A stretch of DNA of 64,000 nucleotides from Tridacna crocea. Its lineage: Eukaryota > Mollusca > Bivalvia > Cardiida > Cardiidae. Every line of letters begins with the position of its first letter. Positions within the stretch are counted from its first letter, which is position 1. Below, one piece after another: positions 1-10,563 of this stretch. A program made the translations under genes and the position numbers. Location: NCBI GenBank assembly GCA_943736015.1, contig OX031065.1, positions 24,938,427 through 25,002,426 on the forward strand, in the 5' to 3' direction. The notes beneath the pieces were generated by a model. That model was not told the DNA's origin. It ran no database searches and saw nothing but the letters and a program-made list of their open reading frames with translations.

Positions 1-268
1 TGCCATCTTTGATTACTGAGGGCTCAAAATTTCCATATATTATGCTCACCACCTACAAAAGTTCCTTTTTTAAAAAATTTTTGGGAGCCCTTCAAACTGT
101 AAAATTTGATCAGTTTCTATTCAAAGATCACTGAATATATGTAAGGGGTGAAATGCAGGGTAAGTGTACAAATTATTTTTCCCCTTGCCCAAAATTAGAG
201 GAAAAAAATGTGCTTATGCTAGAATTCTTGAATTAGTTAAAATGTATATGATTTCCTTTTTGATACAG

Positions 269-438
269 ACTTGCAGCACAAGAGCAGAAGACATGAAGGA
301 AAAACTATCAAAAGTTACCAACCTTGATGAACTTAAAGAAAGGCTTACAAAAATGAAAGAAACGAAAGAGAAGTTAAAAGTTCCTGTTCCATCACTGAAA
401 AAGTTTGAAGACATCAAGGTTGAAGTTGAGGTTCCAAG
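269..438 (+). CDS. CDT1: CDT1 exon (first in window)
   Basis: Acceptor after TTTTTGATACAG, donor CCAAG/gtgagc, ends in phase 2 (AG). It encodes a charged helix with LDELKERLTKMKETKEKLK, expected before the geminin-binding fold. A second AG at 275-276 would remove eight bases and change the incoming phase, so 269 or 277 depends on the exon to the left, which is not visible. Confidence 0.8.
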
Positions 439-3400
439 GTGAGCTTTATCACATTACTACTTGTAGGTCACTAGTTCAGTTTACCTGTTCCGTCACTGAA
501 AAAGTTTGAAGACATCAAGGTTGAAGTTGAGGTTCCAAGGTGAGCTTTTTTACATCACTACTTGTAGGTCACTGGTTCAATTTGCCACATAGCATTTTTT
601 TAAATAAAAAAAAATAGTTTATTATGAGCAGTTTTTACATGGGCTACATCTTTGACACTTCACAATTTGACAAATGGATGGCTAGCTTTAGTCCATTTAA
701 TCCATTATATTTGTTTTAGAATGACAACAAACGGTACTATATGTAATTTTATTTATTTATTTTCATTAACAATCCATTCTTTCTGGTTTAATCCTTTACC
801 ACACAATCCCTACATTTGACGACCCCAAGAATGAAACCTTTAGAAAACATTGTGGAAAAAGGAGAAAATGCTGGTAAACAGCATTTTCTCCTTTTCCCAC
901 AATGTTTTCTTACCTTCACAAAAATTTCAAATTTTCAGTCACTTTTATTTTGTCGTCTGCAAATGCTTTTGATTTGGACCAGTCTAAAATATTGTTGTTT
1001 GCTAATGAGTTAATGACAACCATAAAGGGAATCTAGTATATGGTGCAAGCTACTCAATATTTTTGCCTTGTTAGCTCTTGTATCAATGTTTCCATTTTGG
1101 ATTTTGTTTTGAAAGTGTAATTGTGTATGCAGGGCACCCAAAAGGGAAACTGCTTTTATGTGGATTTTGCCAATGTACATGTACAGGAATATCTGTTCTG
1201 TGCATAATATCCAATCAGATTGTAAGAAATTTCTTTGCAATGTACTACTACTTTCTGTCTTTTTCACTCCAGTGAGTATATCAAATTACCAAAAATATTT
1301 ATTCTCTGAGTAATTAAACCATGTACAGAAACATGTACCATGCTATTCCATGTTATAGGGACCTTGAAGAAGAAGGCTCTTGAAAACATTGTTTGAAAAG
1401 GAGAAAATGTTAGTAACTACCATCATCCAAAGACAAATCCCATCGAATTAATCGCACAAAATATGTCACCAGCAGATGCTATGTATGTTTATCATTCAGT
1501 ATGGATTTTTTACATGTGATACTGAAAGTTGACCTGTTTTGTTGTTGTATTGTCTAGTGAAATAAAGCCAACAGTGCCTGCCTATGAAAGGTTCCATCAC
1601 CTTGCAACACCAGCAGCTCCAACACTGAGTCTTCCCTATAAGTACAAGTTACTGGCTGAACAGTTCAGAGGGATGGATACTGTCATCAGTATGCTTCACA
1701 ACCGTAATGAAGTTTGTACATTCTCCAAACTGAAGGTAGCTGTCCAGGAATTAACTAAAAGGTAAGCTTGCTTTCTTTCTTTGCAGCCATGCATGGCTTG
1801 CAACATGGGAAAAGGGATATTCGGACATTTTCATAAAGTGTCATCTCGGATCAGCCTGCGCAATCCGCGCAGGCTAATCCAAGACAGCACTTTACAATTC
1901 CATTAGAATTTGTGCTACAGTACACTTGTGCAAAACAGAAAATTGCATAAAAACGTAGAGTGTTGTTTCAGATTAGCCTGCGTGGACTGCGCAGGCTGAT
2001 CCAAAACGACACTTTACGCAAATGTTCGAATGCCCCTTTTCACGTGTTGCAGGCCACGTAATAATTATCATGATTATTTTAGAAAACGATTCCGATAAAT
2101 CAAAGTTTCCTGGAAATTTTATCTAGATAAAATGAAATGACAAAATTTCCAGGAAACTTTGATTTATCCCAATACTTTTCTGAAATAATCATGATAGTTA
2201 TGTTGTATCGTGTAGCAGATTAACGCCACTTTACCATAGATACATAAATGTCGCACAAATTTTGTTTGTAATTACCTTAGTGAAAAAGGGCCCTTGAAAT
2301 TTTCTCATATATCTATAACTATTGAAGATATTTACTTAACCCTCTACCGCACAATACCAAATTTTAATTCTCTGAGGAAGAAGGCTTTCGAAAACATTGT
2401 AGAAAAAGGAGAAAATGTAGATAACCAGCATTTTCTCCCTTTCAAACAATGGTTTTTGTCCTGTCAGAAACAAAATTCATGGTAATGGCTACCTTAAGTT
2501 TGTCATCTGCAGGTGTTTTCAATTTGGAGCAGGCTAAAAATTTGTCTTGCAGTAAAGAGTAAAATGTGGTCTTGTTAGTTTTTCCAAAGGGATCCCTACC
2601 AGAAAGGCAGGTAAACCTATGAAACATTTTTGACACATTTATGTCCAACTTTAGATTTTCACTGAATAACTCATTACCAAACGACAATATTGTAGGCGTA
2701 TCTAAATTGAAAGCATTTGCAGGCAACAAAATAAAAGTGACTGAAAATTTGAAATTTGTTTTGTGATGGGTAGAAAACATTGTGGGAAAAGGAGAAAATG
2801 CTGGTTACCAGCATTTTCTCCTTTTCCCACAATGTTTTCTAAAGGCTTCTTTCTCAGGGGCGTCAAAAGTAGGGATCGTGTGGTAATGGGATAAGCACCT
2901 GTAGCTACATCTAAACCCATTGTCACACATTCCAGAGTTTTAACAACTATGAAAATTCATCATTTGAGACACATTCAAACTGTAGTCTGTGAATGGCTTC
3001 AATTAGGACAAGTCTAGCATTTATATTGTTTGGTAAAGAGTTTAAGTTAACTCTTTACCACATGGCAAAATTCTAGACCTATCCAAATTAGAAGCATTTT
3101 CAGATGACAATTTCATAGTAGCTCAAATGATGCAATTTTTCTTTGACGGCATCGAAAACTTTGTTCGAAAAGGAAAAAATGCTGGTTACCAGCATTTTAT
3201 CCTTCTTCCACAATGTTTTCAAAAGACTTAGAGTCGTAAAAGTCGTCTTTGTGTGTGGCAAAGGGTAAAACTGGTCCCCAGTTTTAACAGCCATCAATAA
3301 AGTTGACTTTGAAAACTTTGTGGGTAAAGGAGAAAATGCTTGTAAATAGCCATAATGTTTTCTACCCTTTGAAAAAGAAATTTCAATCTTCAGGTCCAGT

Positions 3401-6400
3401 TTCAAATTCTTATCCGAGTCTCATATTCATATGAATGAATCCAGTGTTTTTCAGAAATTAATATGATTAATACTATTAAGTATTTCATATAGATTTATGT
3501 AAATGTGTTGTTATTTGTGCTACTATTGTTTCCAGAAATTTTGAGAAGAACCATGTTGGAAAAATAAAGACAGTATATCCGAGTGCTTATCAGTTCAGAC
3601 AAGAAAAGGGACTTAAAAACCCAGCAGGTTTTAAGGAATCAGGATATCAGCTAACAGTGGAGGCCAGACTAGAGGATGGTAAATGTTTTATCTCCTTCCA
3701 AATAAATCTACGTTTTAACAACCCTGTAAGAATAAAGACGGCATTATTTTATAAGCTTTCAATTTGGACAAGTGTATACATTTGTCAGCTGGTAAAGAGT
3801 TAAACGGGTATGATCTTGCCACCTCTCAGAGGATTTCCTCTCTCTTTGGCCAAAGCTCAACATTTTAAAACTGCCTCATAGTTCAAATTTTTCTCAAATG
3901 AATATGCTCAGAAAATATGTATTTATGGAAGTATGTGAGGAGGTTGAGGACATTTCGTTTCCTCTGAAAATCTTTTAATAACATCAGCCACAATGTTTTT
4001 GAGTTTCTGAGTGAGTTTTCTGTCAACTGGTGAAAGTTCGAAGGTTTTGTTGGAAAGAACTAAAACTACTGTACCTTTTCTTTTTTCCTCTCTTTTCCAA
4101 AAGTTTTCAAAAGCTGACCTCAGGGTAAAGCTGGAAATTGTGTGGTAAAGTGTCAACTATGAACCATTTTTGAATAACAATTTGTAATGAGGGGAAAATA
4201 ATTAACTTTTCAGAAACAGATAACAAAGTAAAGCCAACATTCAAAGCATCCCATTTGCTGAGAAGAAGGGAAAACTTCCATAACAGTCTCATTAGAGTAG
4301 TGAAACACCATCACAAGGTAAGTAGAAACATAAAGGGATTTAGCTCTTTCAGCACCATAAGCAGAGAAAAGCTTTTGCAGATGACACAGATCAAGATCAG
4401 ACTTCAGCACATTCTATGAAGTCTTATCTTTAATTGTATTGTCAGGCCTAAGGGTAAAAATTTTCTTTCAATAATAAATGCTTTACAAGGTATACTTAAC
4501 AAAGACTTCATATTTCATTAATTACTAATTACAAATACCTTTTCAAAGAATGTATTCAAATACACATGAAAATACTTATAATAAAACTGATTCTGATAGT
4601 AATTTTGGACCAAAAGTTCACAGATGCTTATGTCAAATAAGTGCGAAGCCCATAACTGTTACCTGCAATTTCTTTCTAAGTATTGATAATTCCTCTCTCT
4701 CTGCTGAGCACTTATTTCAGTGATTCTCATGTTGAATGTGCTGCTAAAAAAATAACTGTAGGAAAACATTGAAATGGATCACAGGTTGTGGCAATGACGT
4801 GAGATGGTATTGAGAATGGGATTATTCACACAAACCCAGAATCAAATGATAAGTTTCCTTTCAGATAGGCTGTCACAAATGATGGTTAACCCCTTTACCA
4901 AAGAGTCATGGCCCTGATGCAAGAAGTTTGAAAACATATTGGGAAAAGGAGAAAATGCTGGTTACCAAAATGTTTTCCAACTGTCACTCCAATGACATAA
5001 ATCATTATTTTTGCAGCTACAATGAATTGGTTATCAGAAACTCTTTCTTTTTTGTAAAGTGAATTTTTTCTTTTGTGATTTTGTAACAACTTTACTTGTC
5101 AGATATGCTCTCCTGTATAAACCTTAACCACACAACCACATGTTTTAACGATCTTGAAGAAAAAGCTTTTGAAAAAATGGTGGGAAAAGGAGAAAATACT
5201 GGTAACCAACATTTTCTCCTTTTCCCACAATGTTTTATACCATTCCCTAAAAAATTTCAAATCTCGAGTCATATATATTTTGTCATCTGCAAATGTTTTC
5301 AGTTGGCACCAGTCTAAAATTTTGTCGTTATTATTGTCTGCAGGTCTTTCTGTCCAAACTTAGTCGGCCTTTAACCATACCTGACAACAAGATAACAAGG
5401 TGGCACCCGAAGTTCCCACTAAATGAAGTCCCGGATATAGAAGAAAGCCCCTTGCCACATCCCCCTGATGTTCAAACATATCAGACGGCTCAAGATATTC
5501 TTGACCATGCCAGGGGAAAAGTGATGCCAAAGGTTTGTGCATTTTAACTCTTTACCAAACAACAAATTTTTTTGATTGGACTAAATTTATAGCATCTGCA
5601 GACAACAAATTAAATCTTGTTAATATGGTGATTCCTGACTTTGATAGGATAGAAAATATTGTAGGAAAAGGAGAAAATGCTCGTTACCAGCATTTTCTCC
5701 TTTCCTCACAATATTTTCTATAGGCGTCTTTCTCAGGGTAGGTAAAAGTCGGTATTGTGTGGTGAAGAGTTAACTGTGTACCAGACAACAAAATTCTCAA
5801 GTTGTCCAAATTTAAAGCATTTGCATTAATGACAAAAGGAATGTTGCTAAAAAGATAAGATTAGATTTTACTTTGTTACAGTGAAAATATTGTGGGGAAA
5901 GGAGAACATGCTCGTCCTTTTCCTGTCATATTTTGAAAAGCCTAGTCCCCCTGGATTGTTTAACTCAATACCAAACGACAAAATTTTAGGCTTGTCCAAA
6001 TCGAAAGCATTTGCAGACGACAAAATGAAAGTGACTGAAAATTTGAAATTTGTTTTGTGGCAGGTAGAAAACATTGGCTACCAGCATTTTCTTCTTTTCC
6101 CACAGTGTTTTCTAAAGGCTTCTTTCTCAGGGTGGTCAAAAGTAGGGATTGTGTGGTAATGGGTTAAACAAGAGGAAAGTGTGGTTAAAAGATCCTTTCG
6201 TATACAACAAAGGCTTTTGCTGGTTCAAATAAAATGCAGTTGCAGACAATATAAAAGTGTGGCTCAACTGATCAAATTTGTCTTTGATAGGGTAGAAAGC
6301 ATTGTGGGAAAAGGAGAAAATGCTAGTTAGCACTTTCCCCTTTTCTAACTAAGTCTTCAAAGGCTTCATCCCAAGGGTTATGAAAACTCAAATATGAGTG

Positions 6401-8538
6401 GTAAAGGGTCAACAGAAAATGTAAAAAAAAAGGTTTGGTTTTATTTTGTAGGTTGAAAGGGCCCTCATGTCTACAGTGAAAGAAGAAGAGAAAACTGCTC
6501 CAAAACAAGATAATGTAACAAAACCACCCCCTAAACCTGTATCTGGAGCCCTGAAAGGCATACCTCAGTCATTACTGGAGAAGATCCGAGCTAGAGAGGC
6601 AGCCAATACTGTCTCTGCTCTAATGAGAGACCCAAAGGAAGAAAAAAGAACAGCTATGATTAAAAGGCTCCCTGATATCATGCGTATTGTTAGATCCCAT
6701 TTTGTCACTGAAAAGAAACCTAGTTTGACCCAGGAGTCAATCATCACACGGATCCAAGATAGTTATAGATCTGAGATGGCTACAGGTACTTGTCTTGTTT
6801 TTCATTTAAAAATAGTTTTCTTTCTATTTAGGTTGGTTGTTCCATAACCATGGCTGTGAGTTGTGTGATGCATAAACTACTTGGGATTATTTGTTGCTTC
6901 TCATGACTCACAAAAATTGTTTACCGAATAACCAACCACAAATAAAAAGAAGATAATTTTGATTCTAACATGACCAACACGAGCATGAAATAAAGTTATA
7001 TTTCGAGTGAACATCATTAATATTTTCACTAGTGGTAAAGATCATCAAAAATATTTTCATGAGTGGCTGCTTTGAAGTAACTTTCAATCTTTTACAGAAA
7101 AAAAAAACATCCTCTTTATCCTAACAATGAAGTGGGGCCTTGTCATAATGTATGGGAACTAGGTTTCTTGCCTGTCAATCTGTTTATCAACACAGTTTTG
7201 TGACATATTCTCCTGTTAGTTTACAATCCGTTAAGCCGACATTTCAGTTGAAGCAATTTTTACATGATTGGTTACTTATAACAGGAGTTGCGCCCTTTTT
7301 TTCCTGATCCAATAACAAGGCATAGGACACTATCAACTTGAACCATTTTTACCCACACAATTCTAAGTTCTTCTTCATTTTCATAGAAGGTAGTTGATCA
7401 CTCACTATGTAGAATAGCTTGCTTGGACATAAGAGTATGTTGTATCTATTGCTGGTAAAGGACAACTTGCAAATAAGCAGAAGTTGGCATATGTCTATTT
7501 TTACTCTTTACCAGATTGGTAAAGTTTGGACTGGTATATAATGAAAGAATTTGCAAGTGCAAATTGAGTGATAATGCCTAATTATGAGATCTTTCAGTTC
7601 AAGATCTGAGAATATTCTGTTTCACAGCTCCAAACAGCGAACCTTCTATTTGCACAATTTTTTTCGATATTGTTTGATTTTAATTCATGTTGATGATCCA
7701 GTATGATATTTTACAAGAATATCATAAACAGTCTTTTGCTGTGAATTTGTTTCTGGGGTAATCGGTGAAAGACCCAGCAGCGGCCAAAAGGAAACAGTTT
7801 GGATATTGAAATGCATCCTACTGTAAATCTTACATTGAAAAGAAGAGAAATTTGCTATGAAGGTGACAGTCCTTTTCTTGCACAGTCAACCAAAGTGTTA
7901 GACCCTGTTAGAAAAATGAATATTAAAATAGTAAAAAGTAAACAAAAGTTGGAGCATCCTGGCAACTTCAAAATGACAAGTTGTCATCTTTACAATACAT
8001 AGTTCCATGTGTGTAATTAGAATGCAGTAGTTTACATTCAATTGCATTTTAACCCATTACCATACAATCCCTACTTCTGAAGCCCGAGTGAAAGAAGCCT
8101 GTAGAAAACATTGTAGGGAAAGGAGAAAATGCTGGTTACCAGCATTTTCTCCTTTTCCCACAATGTTTTCTTCCCTTCACAAAACAAATTTCAAATTTTA
8201 AGTCACTTTAATTTTGTTGTCTGCAAATGCTTTCAATATGGACTAGTCTAAAATATTGTCGTTTGGCAATGGGTTAACAGCCACATTACTTAAGGACGCT
8301 TTTGGGCCTTTAAGGTTAAAGAGCACAGTATATTTGTAATTAATTGGTAATTTTTAAAACTTTTTTTTTTTCTCTTGTAGGAGATATCCAATCTCATTTA
8401 GAGCTGTGTGTGGAACTTTTACCAGAATGGATGACTGTTGTTCAAATCAAGAAAGGAAAATACTACAAGATTGACAGGAATATAGACCTTCAAGTTTTAA
8501 CAGATAAAATCAACAATATATCAAAGGGAAAGAAATAG
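269..8538 (+). CDS. CDT1: CDT1, DNA replication licensing factor (3' seven exons, gene partial at left edge)
   Basis: CDT1 loads the MCM2-7 helicase at origins in G1 and is held in check by geminin; it acts in the nucleus. Joining 269-438, 1558-1761, 3536-3678, 4214-4317, 5344-5532, 6452-6785 and 8381-8538 gives one open frame of 433 codons, and all six junctions agree in phase. The product opens with a helical, charged stretch (residues 1-57). The central winged-helix/geminin-binding region follows, with recognisable blocks LPYKYKLLAEQFRGMD, MLHNRNE, GKIKTVYPSAYQFRQE and TRWHPKFPLNEVPDIEE. The C-terminal MCM-binding winged helix is at about residues 305-425, with ALKGIPQSLLEKIRAREA, ELLPEWM and YYKIDR. 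Human CDT1 is about 546 residues, so the missing N-terminus with its PIP box and cyclin motif should lie left of base 1. All introns contain H1 MITEs or MITE pieces. The family assignment is firm from block order and spacing. Confidence 0.95.
383..585 (+). repeat. 101-bp tandem duplication of a CDT1 exon end with its splice donor
   Basis: The segment starting CCTGTTCC at 383 is repeated at 484 with few changes, so the last 56 exon bases, the donor gtgagc and about 45 intron bases are present twice. The second donor is at 540. Bases 480-539 lie between a TTCAG and this donor, are exactly 60 long, and stay in frame with both neighbouring exons (20 residues repeating SLKKFEDIKVEVEVP). The intervening intron would be only 41 nt. 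Confidence 0.85.
788..1013 (+). mobile_element. H1 hairpin MITE, + orientation, full length
   Basis: TTAA at both ends (788-791, 1010-1013), central hairpin from AAAACATTGTGG to CCACAATGTTTT, then the ATTTTGTCGTCTGCAAATGC segment common to the family. It sits in the first CDT1 intron in the window. A diverged 5' piece of the same family follows at about 1357-1425. Confidence 0.85.
1558..1761 (+). CDS. CDT1: CDT1 exon, start of geminin-binding domain
   Basis: Acceptor TTGTCTAG, donor AAAAG/gtaagc, phase 2 in and phase 2 out. It encodes VPAYERFHHLATP, LPYKYKLLAEQFRGMD and MLHNRNE, the most conserved part of metazoan CDT1. Confidence 0.93.
1795..2055 (+). mobile_element. TIR MITE, family B (gggcattcgga type)
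   Basis: The left end GGCTTGCAACATGGGAAAAG and the right end, read in reverse (GGCCTGCAACACGTGAAAAG), form inverted repeats of about 45 bp. Both continue into a segment ending AAGTGTC. Inside are two CAGCCTGCGCA..GCGCAGGCT palindromes. Begins 33 nt after a CDT1 donor. Other pieces lie at 29138-29285 and 52917-53127. Confidence 0.8.
2062..2202. repeat. Foldback element with about 55-bp arms
   Basis: The left arm runs from AATTATCATGATTATTTTAG through AATCAAAGTTTCCTGGAAA. The right arm is its reverse complement, ending AATAATCATGATAGTT, with a short AT-rich loop around TCTAGATAAAATG. It abuts the family B MITE. Confidence 0.75.
2336..2565 (+). mobile_element. H1 MITE, + orientation, diverged
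   Basis: Starts TTAACCCTCTACCGCACAAT and keeps the left hairpin arm. The right arm is eroded (CCTTTCAAACAATGG) and the closing TTAA is lost (AAAGAGTAAAAT). Confidence 0.7.
2665..2894 (-). mobile_element. H1 MITE, - orientation
   Basis: Opens TAACTCATTACCAAACGACA and ends GTGTGGTAATGGGATAA. The hairpin arms are perfect around GCTGGTTACCAGC; the terminal TTAA is decayed on both sides. Confidence 0.8.
2970..3410. mobile_element. Cluster of H1 MITE pieces, one nearly full copy at 3047-3270 (-)
   Basis: A 3' end (TTGGTAAAGAGTTTAA, to 3046) is followed by a - copy from TTAACTCTTTACC (3047) to GGCAAAGGGTAAA (3270). A loose middle piece with GAAAACTTTGTGGGTAAAGG follows, up to about 3410. The hairpin of the 3047 copy has several mismatches, so this looks like an older insertion. 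Confidence 0.65.
3536..3678 (+). CDS. CDT1: CDT1 exon
   Basis: Acceptor TTGTTTCCAG, donor GATG/gtaaat, phase 2 in, phase 1 out. It carries the hallmark KTVYPSAYQFRQEKG and the strand YQLTVEARLED of the central winged helix. Confidence 0.94.
3715..4155. repeat. Degraded H1 MITE fragments
   Basis: About 3760-3804 ends CAGCTGGTAAAGAGTTAA like an H1 3' end. About 4080-4155 has AAAAGTTTTCAAAAGC and GTGTGGTAAAGTG like a - copy. No hairpin remains; between them nothing is recognised. Confidence 0.5.
4214..4317 (+). CDS. CDT1: CDT1 exon
   Basis: Acceptor ACTTTTCAG, donor CACAAG/gtaagt, phase 1 in, phase 0 out. It encodes FKASHLLRRRENFHNSLIRV followed by VKHHHK, matching the CDT1 helix before the linker. 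Confidence 0.93.
4885..4990 (+). mobile_element. H1 MITE, truncated
   Basis: Starts TTAACCCCTTTACCAAAGAG and keeps the left hairpin arm GGGAAAAGGAGAAAATGCTGG. It breaks off soon after the loop (ACCAAAATGTTTTCC), so only a deleted hairpin remains. Confidence 0.65.
5124..5330 (+). mobile_element. H1 MITE, + orientation, ending at a CDT1 splice acceptor
   Basis: Begins TTAACCACACAACC, has a hairpin with two mismatches, and runs to TAAAATTTTGTCGTTA. The last 13 bases before the exon (TTATTGTCTGCAG) follow at once, so the branch point and part of the pyrimidine tract must lie in MITE sequence. Confidence 0.8.
5344..5532 (+). CDS. CDT1: CDT1 exon flanked tightly by two MITEs
   Basis: Acceptor TTGTCTGCAG, donor CCAAAG/gtttgt, phase 0 both sides, 63 codons. 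It encodes TRWHPKFPLNEVPDIEE and TAQDILDHARGKVMP. Because it is a multiple of three it could be skipped without a frameshift. Confidence 0.93.
5544..5773 (-). mobile_element. H1 MITE, - orientation, 11 nt after a CDT1 donor
   Basis: TTAA at 5544-5547 and 5770-5773. The hairpin arm pair AAAATATTGTAGG / CCTCACAATATTTT is largely preserved. Its orientation is opposite to the copy on the other side of the exon. A further partial - copy (about 5770-5935) shares the TTAA and breaks off in the hairpin. Confidence 0.82.
5960..6167 (-). mobile_element. H1 MITE, - orientation, hairpin half deleted
   Basis: TTAA at 5960-5963 and 6164-6167. The left hairpin arm is missing (AAAACATTGGCTACCAGCATT) while the right arm is intact, giving a short copy without a stem. 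Confidence 0.8.
6170..6412 (-). mobile_element. H1 MITE, - orientation, diverged
   Basis: Has GACAATATAAAAGTGTGGC, GGGAAAAGGAGAAAATGCTAG and GTGGTAAAGGGTCAAC in the expected order, but with many changes and no intact TTAA. It ends about 40 nt before the next CDT1 acceptor. Confidence 0.65.
6452..6785 (+). CDS. CDT1: CDT1 exon, linker and first part of C-terminal winged helix
   Basis: Acceptor TTTTATTTTGTAG, donor GCTACAG/gtactt, phase 0 in, phase 1 out. It encodes a Lys/Pro-rich linker (KPPPKPVSGALKG), then the block IPQSLLEKIRAREA and the helix RLPDIMRIVRSHFVTEKKPS of the MCM-binding fold. Confidence 0.94.
8049..8277 (+). mobile_element. H1 MITE, + orientation, full length
   Basis: TTAA at 8049-8052 and 8274-8277, hairpin with one mismatch (GTAGGG / TCCCAC). 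In the last CDT1 intron, about 100 nt before the final acceptor. Confidence 0.87.
8381..8538 (+). CDS. CDT1: CDT1 last coding exon
   Basis: Acceptor is a long T tract ending CTCTTGTAG; phase 1 in; stop TAG at 8536-8538. It encodes LELCVELLPEWMTVVQIKKG and YYKIDR, the last strand-helix pair of the C-terminal winged helix, then a Lys-rich tail. The 3' UTR runs into an H1 MITE at 8788. The first AATAAA outside a MITE that I see is 9547-9552, so the poly(A) site is uncertain. Confidence 0.94.
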
Positions 8539-8787
8539 GGAACATCTTTTTTATGTAAAAATTTACCTATTTGATATGGAGTTATAAGATACTGTGTTCA
8601 AAGGTGACAATTTGTCAAAACATTGTACTTCGTACTCTCAAGGCATGATATTGTATAAAGTAAGATGCGAATTGATTTCAAGTTAGGTCAACAGATTTCT
8701 TTGAAATGACTTTGTATTTTCTTTCATTTTGACAATAACTTCTATACAAGTCTATTGTCTGTCCTACAAGCTTGAGATTAATACTGT

Positions 8788-9016
8788 TTAACCCTTTACC
8801 AAACAATCCCTGCTTTTTACAACTCTGAGATAGATGCCTTCTGAAAACATTGAGGGAAAAGGAGAAAATGCTGGTAACCAGCATTTTCTCCATTTCCCAC
8901 AATGTTTCCTACCCTGCTGGAAACAAATTTCGATTTTTGAGTCACGTTTATTTTGTCGTCTGCAAGTGTTGTCAATTTGGACCAGTCTAAAATTTTGTTG
9001 TTTGGTAAAGAGTTAA
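8788..9016 (+). mobile_element. H1 MITE, + orientation, full length
   Basis: TTAA at 8788-8791 and 9013-9016. Its AAACAATCCCTG start and CCTGCTGGAAACAAATTTCG right part mark a variant shared with the copies at 10358 and 51254. It may lie in the CDT1 3' UTR. Confidence 0.87.
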
Positions 9017-9198
9017 AAAACAAATTTGTGATACACAAATCAGGTTGTCAACAATTACTTGAATACAAGTTACTAGATTATGGAAAATTTTAATGTCCAT
9101 AAACAACATGTGTATGGTGATTAAATCCTGCATAGTAATTATAGAAAAATCTCAACATGTCATGTTATTATATTACATAAAATACAAGTAAAGGTAGT

Positions 9199-9422
9199 GT
9201 AACTCTTTATCAAATGACAACATTTTAGACTTATCCAAATTGAAAGCATTTGCAGACTACAAAATAAATGTGACTAAAAAATTGAAACGACTTTAGGAGA
9301 GTAGAAAACATTTTGGGAAAAGGAGAAAATGCTGGTTTGCAGCATTTTCTCCTTTTCCCACGTTTTCAGAAGGGTGCTTCCTCTGGGTCGGAAAAACCAG
9401 AGATTGTTTGAGAAAGGGTTAA
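9199..9422 (-). mobile_element. H1 MITE, - orientation
   Basis: Right TTAA at 9419-9422; the left end is decayed to TGTAACTC. The hairpin lost a few bases in its right arm (CCCACGTTTTC). A 3' piece of another copy (TCTGCAAATGCTTCAG to TGGTCAAGGATTAG) follows to about 9487. Confidence 0.8.
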
Positions 9423-9788
9423 TTCTTCTGCAAATGCTTCAGTTTGAACAAGTCTAAACTTTTTTTGTCTGGTCAAGGATTAGTTAAGCATGTAAGGGGT
9501 TAGCCATGTTTTTTTAAGAAGGTAATGATATACATGTACAAAGGTGAATAAATTTTATAGGTATGTCTGTAGAGTTTTACAAGACATGATACAAAGTATT
9601 TATAATTTTTTATGTGGCATTGGCATGTACCTTTTACAAAAAAATAATGCTTTCATGTATTTTAACAACTCGGGGGAGTTGAGATAAATGCTCAGTGGAA
9701 AAAGGAGATAAATAGGTGTTAAATAACATTTTCTCCTTGTCCCACAAGATTGTCAAGTCCATCATTGACACATTGTTATTGGAATCAG

Positions 9789-10028
9789 TTAACTCTTTTA
9801 CCAGAGGGAAAAAAATTTAGACTTGTCCAAATTGGAAGCATTTTCAGATGACAAAAATAAGCGACTCCGATATTGAAATTTAGTTCAGGAAATTGTATAA
9901 AACTATAAAAACATTGTGGGAAAAGGAGAAAATGCTGGTAACCAGCATTTTCTCCTTTTCCCACAATGTTTTCAGAATGCTTCTTCATATAGGTCATAAA
10001 AACCAGGGATTGTTGGGTATAGAATTAA
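9789..10028 (-). mobile_element. H1 MITE, - orientation, full length
   Basis: TTAA at 9789-9792 and 10025-10028. The hairpin is perfect (AAAACATTGTGG / CCACAATGTTTT, loop GCTGGTAACCAGC) although the flanking parts are diverged. A hairpin remnant with GGAAAAAGGAGATAAATAGG lies just before it at about 9665-9760. Confidence 0.85.
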
Positions 10029-10357
10029 TCTGTCATCTGTAAATGATTCCAACATGTATGAAAGTTTGTGGCATATAGATAGTTAATGGCTATGGTGAAC
10101 GTAAGATTTGAGGGGCTTAGTAAGAATAGATCTCAAGGTTGTATCTCATAATTTTTAAAACAGTTTTAGTGAAGCTTGAATTATTTTACATGTATATATT
10201 AGCCATGCTCAGTGAAAAGGGGGCTTGATTCATTTGCAAAAAAAATATTGACCCAGGTCTGACAGCCCAGTCTGAGTCCGGACAGGCTGACCTGGTTCAA
10301 AACTTTTTTGCTTTTGCTCAATTTACTGTTTGATAATCTCATGATTAATTCAGTTGT

Positions 10358-10563
10358 TTAAACCTTTAACACAAAATCCTGACTTTTGACTACCCTGAGA
10401 AAGAAGTCTTTTGAAAATTTTGTGGCAAAAGGAGAAAATGATGGTTACCAGTGTTTTCTCCCCTGCTGGAAACAAATTTCAGTTTTTGAGTTACGTTTCT
10501 TTTGTCGTCTGCAAATGTTTTCAATTTGGACGAGTCTAAAATGTTGTTGTTTGGTAGAGTTAA
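10358..10563 (+). mobile_element. H1 MITE, + orientation, right hairpin arm mostly deleted
   Basis: TTAA at 10358-10361 and 10560-10563. After GATGGTTACCAGTG the sequence jumps to TTTTCTCCCCTGCTGG, so most of the right stem is gone. Confidence 0.8.
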
